From positions 1 through 64,000 of the forward strand of contig CABUNJ010000001.1 in the NCBI GenBank assembly GCA_902492935.1: a stretch of DNA of 64,000 nt, given 5' to 3'. Source of the DNA: an uncultured Collinsella sp. (GTDB lineage: Bacteria > Actinomycetota > Coriobacteriia > Coriobacteriales > Coriobacteriaceae). Of the stretch, positions 58,616 to 64,000 are shown one piece after another. The position numbers and the translations under genes are program-made. A model generated the notes under the pieces. That model was not told the DNA's origin. It saw nothing but the letters and a program-made list of their open reading frames with translations, and ran no database searches. Within the stretch, counting starts at the first letter, position 1; every line of letters begins with the position of its first letter.

Positions 58616-58661
58616 ATTGTAAAAGTCCTAGCGGTCAACTAGGGTATTGTAGTTGTCCTAG
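58616..58661 (-). promoter_or_regulatory. direct repeats CTAGGAC-N3-TACAAT upstream of the metal transporter
   Basis: CTAGGACAACTACAAT and CTAGGACTTTTACAAT are 30 bases apart (three turns of helix). TACAAT in each resembles a -10 box. A TTGACC lies between them. Confidence 0.5.
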
Positions 58662-58755
58662 GCGTGGTGCCAATAGTTGCCCATGGTAAACTATCATCTC
58701 GCCATAACTCAATGCCACCGAGCCGCGCGACGCGGCCCGTCCAAGGAGCAGTTAT

Positions 58756-59724
58756 ATGAACGTTTCACAAGCACTCGAATACGAGCGTCAGCCGTTTATC
58801 CCCATGTTTATCTATGGCGATCACGGCGCCATGGAATCCGAGCGCCAGAAGGGCGAGGAGGCCCTTAAGGTGCTCGAAACCGAGTACTTTACCGCCGAGG
58901 GCGACCCCAGCTTCGACTTTGCCACCGTGCGCGACCTGGCTGACCGCAACCGCGACCTGTGCGACCAGATTGGCGAGGCACGCCTGCGCAACGTGACGCC
59001 CGCGACGCTTTCGCGCGGCCTCTCCGATGCCGACACCTGCGCCGCCATCGGCAAGATGCAAAAGCGCACCGCCGCGTCCGTTATGCGCGAAATCCGCGGC
59101 GACCGCGACGCGCTCGGCGTGGCCTACGCCCGCAAGCCCATCCAGGGCACCGTGCTCGGTATCGACATCGAGACCACCGGCCGTGCACCCGAGCGCGGTT
59201 ATATCATCAACGTGGGCTGGGAGATCATGGAACTCACCAGCGATGCCGTCCCGCACGACGCCGAGGCACACTACTGCGGCCTGCCCGACATCTACCGCGG
59301 CGAGGATGTGCCGTTGTCGAATATCCACCACATCACCTGGGACGACATCGACGGCAAAAAGCCGTTCCGCGAGAACAAGGAGCTGCAGAAGCAGCTGCTC
59401 AAGCTCATGAAGAAGTACCCGTACATGGCACACAACGCCGCGTTTGAGGACAGCTGGTTCAAGATCCACTTGGACGGTTACGCCGAGGCACGCCGCGCAG
59501 GCAAGATCATCGTCATCGACTCACGCCAGATCTGCCGCAGCCTGGACGCCGACGTGCGCTCGCTCCCCCGCGAATCCGCGCCCGCCGCGCTCGAGAACTG
59601 GGCCCGCCGCCGCGGCACCCTCGCCGCCGACGCTAACGAGCAGCATCTGGGCCTGGACGACACCGACCTCATGCTCCGCACCGTCCAAGCCGAGTTCAAC
59701 CTCAAGAACCTGTTTGCCAAGTAG
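58756..59724 (+). CDS. DEDDh 3'-5' exonuclease with an extra N-terminal region
   Basis: The 322-residue protein carries a DnaQ-like exonuclease domain from about residue 130: Exo I in VLGIDIETTGRAPE near residue 133, Exo II in AHNAAFEDSWF near residue 224 and Exo III in HLGLDDTDLML near residue 297 with its His and Asp. The first 125 residues (for example DFATVRDLADRNRDLCDQIGEARL) are helical and not part of the nuclease fold; I do not recognise them. It may process DNA or RNA ends. AAGGAG precedes the ATG by seven bases. Confidence 0.85.
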   Translation: MNVSQALEYERQPFIPMFIYGDHGAMESERQKGEEALKVLETEYFTAEGDPSFDFATVRDLADRNRDLCDQIGEARLRNVTPATLSRGLSDADTCAAIGKMQKRTAASVMREIRGDRDALGVAYARKPIQGTVLGIDIETTGRAPERGYIINVGWEIMELTSDAVPHDAEAHYCGLPDIYRGEDVPLSNIHHITWDDIDGKKPFRENKELQKQLLKLMKKYPYMAHNAAFEDSWFKIHLDGYAEARRAGKIIVIDSRQICRSLDADVRSLPRESAPAALENWARRRGTLAADANEQHLGLDDTDLMLRTVQAEFNLKNLFAK

Positions 59725-60075
59725 AAACGCCTGCGGCAAACCCCGGCGTAGATCACGAGCGGCCTCGCAGCGGAAAACCCCGCAGCGGGGCCGCTCTACG
59801 TTCCACAGATAGATCTGCCATCACAAATTCTAAACCCTCATTTTGAACGATTTCGGCCAATTCCCGACACGTAATTCGTTGTCGGATGGTGATGCATCGA
59901 TATCAAATGCGCAGCAATTGAGTATTTCTATGCTATAGCCGAGCTGCGAAAACATTAATTTAGGGCGTACCAACCCATTATTGCGTCAAGCTTTTGGACA
60001 GCATTTGGTTAGACCTCTAAAACGGCTTTTCCACTCAGCACCGTCAACACGGCATTAGCTGACACGATATATATC
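59725..60075. other. intergenic region downstream of the exonuclease
   Basis: The 351 bases contain a strong hairpin at 59748-59799 (GAGCGGCCTCGC against GCGGGGCCGCTC, with GTAGA/TCTAC outside) without a T-tract. After it lies an AT-rich stretch without credible genes. Confidence 0.6.
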
Positions 60076-60086
60076 ATGAGTATCGT
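60064..60086 (+). promoter_or_regulatory. inverted repeat spanning a start codon
   Basis: ACGATA and TATCGT flank TATATCATGAG, which includes the ATG of the next gene. No ribosome site precedes that ATG. Binding here would block initiation. Confidence 0.4.
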
Positions 60087-61266
60087 ATTGTCACACACCA
60101 CTGCAAAAGCGGTCTACCAGGCCGCGCATTCGGTGTCTGCGAAAGGCATCGAGTCCTGTAGTCCTGCCGCGATTTACGGATCATGTCCCACCGGAACGCT
60201 CCTTGACGCAGCCGCAGAATGGCTCACCAAACATGATGTTTCCCTCGGCGCAAATGATTCCCTCGAGGTGATGGTGTTTGATCGCAGGAATGCGCGCTAT
60301 GCAATGAACTGTCAATGCCACGTTTCTTCAAAACGATTCTCGAACTCACGCTTTGTAGAGCTCAAAGATGGCATCTTCGTTGTTGGCGTTGAGCTTTGCG
60401 CGCTTCAGGCTGCCACCTATCTTTCTTTTCGCGAACTAGTGGAGTACTACTTTGAACTGTGCGGCGCTTATTCCCTTGGAACCGACTCTTCCACCTCCTA
60501 TACCGAGCGTTTCGCGCTCACCTCGACCGAGAGGTTAAAGCAGTTCTTTAATTCCATTACCAGATGCGACGGTCTGGCTCTTGCCCGAAAGGCGATCCAA
60601 TGTGTGCGCGACGGATGCCGGTCTCCTATGGAAACGGCCTTTGTCATGATGCTAACGCTGCCCAAAAGCGAAGGAGGGCTTGGTATTAGGGGAATTGAGA
60701 CCGATTACGAGGTGCAGGTCACCGCTGCCGCAAAGAATCTCACGAGACGCAAAAAGTTCTTTATGGATGCGTATCTAAAGAAATCTCGCACAGACATTGA
60801 ATACAACGGTTTTTATCATGACGCGGAAGAAGACCGCGCCATCGATGAGGAGCGCAAGAATGCACTTGCGTCCATGGGGTACGGAATCATCACCGTCAGC
60901 CGTTATTCCTTTATGCATGCCAGCTCTTTTGTTAGGGTCATGGAAGCGATCCAACGGAAAGAGGGCATACGCCCCTCGCGTCTGCCAAAAGACTTTCAAA
61001 TCATGCAAGAGGACCTGAGACAGTTTGTGCTCAGAAGGTTTATAGAAGAGAAAAAGCGAATTCAGAAGCAGCTTCGCCAGGATTCCGAAGAGCGTCAACG
61101 AATCGACCTCGAAAAAGCAACACTCGAAGGCATCACGCTGGATGACCCGACAATTAATGAAGTTCCGACAATCGATGACATGCAGACTGTCGAATCCGAC
61201 AGCCCATCATTTGCCCAAACAAGCAGCCTCGCGCCCGAGGGCAGGATCTTCGGGGCCGGAAGCTAG
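60076..61266 (+). CDS. protein with a C-terminal PD-(D/E)XK-like (DUF559/Vsr-type) domain
   Basis: The 396-residue protein has an N-terminal region of unclear fold. From residue 195 to 300 it has the spaced pattern of DUF559/Vsr-like nucleases: E in SPMETAFVMML, D in FFMDAYL near residue 235, IEYNGFYHDAEEDRAIDEER near residue 247 and GYGIITVSRYSF near residue 275. Related AbiEi-like proteins combine such domains with DNA-binding N-termini. The C-terminal 60 residues are charged. The gene is AT-richer than its neighbours, has no ribosome site, and stands alone, suggesting acquired DNA. Catalysis is uncertain because Asn replaces the usual Asp in EYDG. Confidence 0.65.
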   Translation: MSIVLSHTTAKAVYQAAHSVSAKGIESCSPAAIYGSCPTGTLLDAAAEWLTKHDVSLGANDSLEVMVFDRRNARYAMNCQCHVSSKRFSNSRFVELKDGIFVVGVELCALQAATYLSFRELVEYYFELCGAYSLGTDSSTSYTERFALTSTERLKQFFNSITRCDGLALARKAIQCVRDGCRSPMETAFVMMLTLPKSEGGLGIRGIETDYEVQVTAAAKNLTRRKKFFMDAYLKKSRTDIEYNGFYHDAEEDRAIDEERKNALASMGYGIITVSRYSFMHASSFVRVMEAIQRKEGIRPSRLPKDFQIMQEDLRQFVLRRFIEEKKRIQKQLRQDSEERQRIDLEKATLEGITLDDPTINEVPTIDDMQTVESDSPSFAQTSSLAPEGRIFGAGS

Positions 61267-61685
61267 ACTGGCTAACAAGGTGGGTACCCTAGCGATGTGC
61301 AAAATTGCGAGTATTCAGCAGGGCCGGCCCTCCAGCACCCACAAGTTGATTCAAGTAAGAAGCAAAATCGCTATAGAACGGCAACGTTTGGCAACATTTG
61401 AGGAAGAACTCATCGGTTTAACGCTCTAAGATAACTCTTGAACTGCATTATTTGGCCTGTAATAAGTTAACAGACCCCCTATTGTTGCAGAATACTCCAA
61501 TTTTTGCACGGCGCAGGGGCACCCACCCCAGCATCGCTTATCAAAACCGCTTAGGCCGGGATCTCGTCCACTATCCCCCATCATTTTGTACGACGAATTA
61601 CCTGAACGTTATTGACATGTGAACATGCGCCCATATAATCGGAAGCAAGTTATATGAGCGCATGTTCATATGAAAGGATATTGCA
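61267..61685. other. intergenic region upstream of the metal-resistance genes
   Basis: The 419 bases contain an open frame of 44 codons (61295-61429, ATGTGCAAAATTGCG) with a poorly spaced AAGGTGGG. I see no family match, so it is noted but not called. The right end holds the regulated promoter at 61612-61670. Confidence 0.45.
61612..61670 (+). promoter_or_regulatory. metal-regulated promoter with two ArsR-type operators
   Basis: TTGACA-N16-TATAAT (61612-61639) has an inverted operator copy in its spacer (61618-61638). A second copy, TTATATGAGCGCATGTTCAT (61650-61669), lies just downstream. Both match the copy at 62389-62409 ahead of the ATPase gene. Confidence 0.8.
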
Positions 61686-62051
61686 ATGAGCATCCGCGTT
61701 GATGAAACGAAACCCGACATCGAGGCCACCGAACCCGCGATCCCCACCACCTGCTCGCCCGAGGACCTCCCCGACGAGGAGCTTCTCTACGACCTCGCCG
61801 ACCTGTTCAAGGTCTTCAGCGACACCACGCGCATCAAGATCCTCTATGCCCTCATGGGCCGCGAGCTCTGCGTGGCAGACATCGCCGAAGCGACCGAAAC
61901 CTCGCAGTCGGCAGTATCGCACCAGCTGCGCACACTCAAGCAGTCGCATCTGGTCAAATTCCGCCGCGACGGCCGCAACATTCTCTACTCGCTCGCCGAC
62001 GACCATGTCTACACCATGCTCAACCAGGGCATGAGCCACATCTGCGAATAG
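61686..62051 (+). CDS. ArsR/SmtB-family metal-sensing repressor
   Basis: The 121-residue protein is a winged-helix repressor. It has the ArsR core DLFKVFSDTTRIKILYALM (residues 39-57), the ELCVADIAE Cys-containing segment near residue 60 as in CadC/ArsR metal-binding helices, recognition helix TSQSAVSHQLRTLK near residue 75, and the wing FRRDGRNILYSL. A second Cys lies near the N-terminus (PTTCSPED) and a His/Cys tail at the end (MSHICE). These suit Zn, Cd or Pb sensing. It probably represses its own promoter and the downstream ATPase through the shared operators. Confidence 0.9.
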   Translation: MSIRVDETKPDIEATEPAIPTTCSPEDLPDEELLYDLADLFKVFSDTTRIKILYALMGRELCVADIAEATETSQSAVSHQLRTLKQSHLVKFRRDGRNILYSLADDHVYTMLNQGMSHICE

Positions 62052-62114
62052 CAGCCAACCACGGTACCAGCGCGGCCTGCACCCAAGCCGCAAATTCAGG
62101 GAAAGGAACCCACC

Positions 62115-62333
62115 ATGAAAAAGCAGTTCAAACTCGACGAGATCGACTGTGCCAACTGTGCGCGCGAGCTTCAGGACGAGCTGGCCAAGCTCGAGGGCGT
62201 CAAGTCCGTTTCGGTCAACTTTATGACCCAGAAGTTGACGCTCGAGGCCGACGACGCCGAGTTCGACAAGGTCCTTGACCGCGTCGTGGAGTTCACGGCC
62301 GACGCCGAGCCGGACTGCGAGATCATTCTCTAG
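62115..62333 (+). CDS. stand-alone HMA metal-binding protein
   Basis: The 72-residue protein is a single heavy-metal-associated domain with CxxC in EIDCANCARELQ (residues 9-20) and a ferredoxin-like betaalphabeta pattern (GVKSVSVNFMTQKLTLEA). The DCxxC form resembles domains that prefer Zn, Cd or Pb over copper. The ATPase that follows lacks this domain at its N-terminus, so this protein probably delivers metal to it as a separate subunit. GGGAAAGGAACCCACC precedes the ATG. Confidence 0.9.
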   Translation: MKKQFKLDEIDCANCARELQDELAKLEGVKSVSVNFMTQKLTLEADDAEFDKVLDRVVEFTADAEPDCEIIL

Positions 62334-62388
62334 CCCGGGTTTACGCCAACCTGCAAGGCCGCGCTTGCCGCGGCCTTTGCTCGCGAAA

Positions 62389-62409
62389 TTATATGAGCGA
62401 GTGTTCATA
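62389..62409 (+). promoter_or_regulatory. third ArsR-type operator, before the ATPase gene
   Basis: TTATATGAGCGAGTGTTCAT matches the operators at 61618-61670 with two substitutions. It sits 25 bases before the ATPase start. Confidence 0.75.
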
Positions 62410-62433
62410 CATTCAAATGGGAGGATACGAGTC

Positions 62434-64000
62434 ATGGCCACCGCCGACCCCAAGAAGAAAAAGAAGAAGCGCAAGAAGAAAGAGTCACTCGAGCATAAGC
62501 GCAACCGCATCCTGGTAGCGCTGGGCATTTTTGCCGTGGTGTACGCCCTCGATGAGTTCGGCACCCTCACCGCCGCATTCGGTACCCCGGGCGACATCTA
62601 CGCCAGCTTTATGCTGTTCCTCATACCGTTTTTGATTGCCGGCTACGACGTGCTGCAAAAGGCATTCAATAACATCCGCCGCGGCAAGGCCTTCGATGAG
62701 AGCTTCCTCATGGCCGTCGCGACCATCGGCGCGTTTGCCATGGTGCTCTTCCCCGATACCGACCCGCACATGGCCGAAGGCGCCGCCGTCATGCTGTTCT
62801 ACCAGGTCGGCGAGCTGTTCCAGGCATACGCCGTGGGCAAGAGCCGCAAGTCGATCAGCGCCATGATGGACATCGCGCCCGACTACGCCAACGTCGAGCA
62901 ACCCGACGGCACACTCGAGCAGGTCTTCCCCGATGACATCGCCGTCGGCACCGTGATCGTGGTCAAGCCGGGCGAGCGCGTGCCCATCGACGGCGTCATC
63001 GTCGAAGGCGAAACCCAGCTCGACACCGCCGCACTCACGGGCGAGTCAGTTCCCCGCCCCGCCAAGTCCGGCGACGACATCATCAGCGGCTGCATCAACA
63101 TGACGGGGCTCATCCACGTGCGCACCACCAAGCCATTTGGCGAATCCACCGTCGCGCGCGTCCTGGAACTCGTGGAGAATGCCAGCGAAAAGAAGGCGCG
63201 CACCGAGAACTTCATCACGCGCTTCGCCCGCGTCTACACGCCCGCCGTCACCGGCGCGGCCGCGGTGCTCGCGCTCGGCGGCGGCTTGGTCACCGGCGCC
63301 TGGTCCGACTGGATCCTGCGCGGCCTGACCTTCCTGGTCGTCAGCTGCCCGTGCGCGTTGGTGATCAGCGTGCCGCTCAGTTTCTTTGGCGGCATCGGCG
63401 GCGCCTCCAAGCTGGGCGTTCTCATCAAGGGTTCTAACTACCTCGAGACGCTCGCCGACGTGGACACCGTCGTCTTTGACAAGACGGGCACCCTCACCAA
63501 CGGCACGTTCTCGGTGGTCGCGGTACACCCCGAGGCCGGCTATACCGAGCAGTCGCTGCTCGAAGTCGCAGCCCTTGCTGAGTCGTTCTCCGATCACCCC
63601 ATCGCGCAGTCCGTACGTGTCGCCTACCAGGGCGTGGTCGACCCCAAGCGCGTTAGCAACTCCGCCAACGACGCGGGCCACGGCGTGACGGCAACCATCG
63701 ACGGCAAGCACGTCGTCGTCGGCAACGCAAAGATGCTCGCCGCGGCCGGAGTCGAAGCGCCCGATTGCGAGGTCGTCGGAACGATTCTGCATGTGCTCGT
63801 TGACGGCGTGTACGCCGGCCACATCGTGATTGCAGACACCGTTAAGGCCGATGCCGAACAGACGATCCGCGACCTGCACGCCGCCGGCGTCAAGCGCACC
63901 GTCATGCTCACGGGCGACCGCGAGGAAGTGGCTGCTGCGGTGGCCAAGCAGCTCTGCCTCGACGAGTTCCACGCGCAGCTCCTGCCGGGCGACAAGGTCG
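62434..64000 (+). CDS. heavy-metal P-type ATPase (Zn/Cd type), truncated by the window end
   Basis: The first 522 residues of a P1B-type metal efflux ATPase are visible. A Lys-rich N-terminus (KKKKKKRKKK) replaces the usual HMA domain. Then come membrane helices, the actuator motif TGES near residue 203, the transport motif SCPCAL near residue 304, the phosphorylation site DKTGT near residue 349 and the nucleotide-binding segment DHPIAQ with TGDRE near residue 493. The hinge GDGxNDxP and final helices lie beyond the window. CPC and the ArsR/HMA neighbours favour Zn/Cd/Pb export. GGGAGGATACGAGTC precedes the ATG. Confidence 0.93.
   Translation, partial: MATADPKKKKKKRKKKESLEHKRNRILVALGIFAVVYALDEFGTLTAAFGTPGDIYASFMLFLIPFLIAGYDVLQKAFNNIRRGKAFDESFLMAVATIGAFAMVLFPDTDPHMAEGAAVMLFYQVGELFQAYAVGKSRKSISAMMDIAPDYANVEQPDGTLEQVFPDDIAVGTVIVVKPGERVPIDGVIVEGETQLDTAALTGESVPRPAKSGDDIISGCINMTGLIHVRTTKPFGESTVARVLELVENASEKKARTENFITRFARVYTPAVTGAAAVLALGGGLVTGAWSDWILRGLTFLVVSCPCALVISVPLSFFGGIGGASKLGVLIKGSNYLETLADVDTVVFDKTGTLTNGTFSVVAVHPEAGYTEQSLLEVAALAESFSDHPIAQSVRVAYQGVVDPKRVSNSANDAGHGVTATIDGKHVVVGNAKMLAAAGVEAPDCEVVGTILHVLVDGVYAGHIVIADTVKADAEQTIRDLHAAGVKRTVMLTGDREEVAAAVAKQLCLDEFHAQLLPGDKV

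Noticed and set aside
61295..61429. A 44-codon frame upstream of the ArsR gene
   Set aside because: Ribosome site spacing is poor and no similarity is recognised. It is recorded only in the intergenic entry.

Overview
The window looks like chromosome of a Collinsella-type member of the Coriobacteriia (high-GC gut Actinomycetota). This is inferred from the roughly 60% GC, the gene content (CarD regulator, Rho with a very long Ala/Pro/Arg-rich N-terminus, PglX/BrxL-type BREX) and dense short palindromic repeats of a kind I associate with Collinsella. Species identity is not proven by the sequence.

Layout. 1-9.6 kb: aminotransferase, ROK sugar kinase, a membrane-anchored unknown plus VanZ-like protein, rho, and argS. 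9.6-17.5 kb: carD, an HD hydrolase, proA, a proline-iminopeptidase-like hydrolase, proB, pncB, a small membrane protein and tRNA-Ala(CGC). 17.6-29.6 kb: radical SAM protein, a candidate structured ncRNA, a WecA/TagO-like transferase, trpS, MGMT-like, DegV, MarR, B3/4-domain protein, pckA, a Wzx-like flippase and a metallophosphoesterase. 29.8-31.5 kb: CPA1-type K+/H+ antiporter with RCK_C domains.

31.7-49.3 kb is the accessory island. It holds a DUF3800 gene with an elaborate leader and, convergent to it, a type I BREX operon reading right to left: brxA, brxB, brxC, pglX N-terminal part, a HEPN-like gene, pglX C-terminal part, pglZ, brxL and two unrecognised genes. Three features are unusual. 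The pglX gene is split at a domain boundary by the HEPN-like gene. That gene and the adjoining pglX specificity region are far more AT-rich than the rest. A run of ten G abuts the brxA start codon. An antitoxin-like small gene lies on the far side.

49.4-59.8 kb returns to housekeeping: serC-serA with an M20 peptidase and a DUF1015-like protein, two tandem histidine phosphatases, a nitroreductase, a DUF308 membrane protein with YaiI, a putative manganese transporter and a DEDD exonuclease. 60-64 kb: an AT-richer gene with a nuclease-like C-terminal domain, then an ArsR-type regulator, an HMA metallochaperone and a P-type metal ATPase cut by the window edge, with three copies of one operator.

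Throughout the intergenic DNA there are several families of short palindromic elements: seven CCACCACAAAGG hairpins, two long-arm elements sharing a core but not their arms, and pairs of other repeats. No transposase gene is present in the window.
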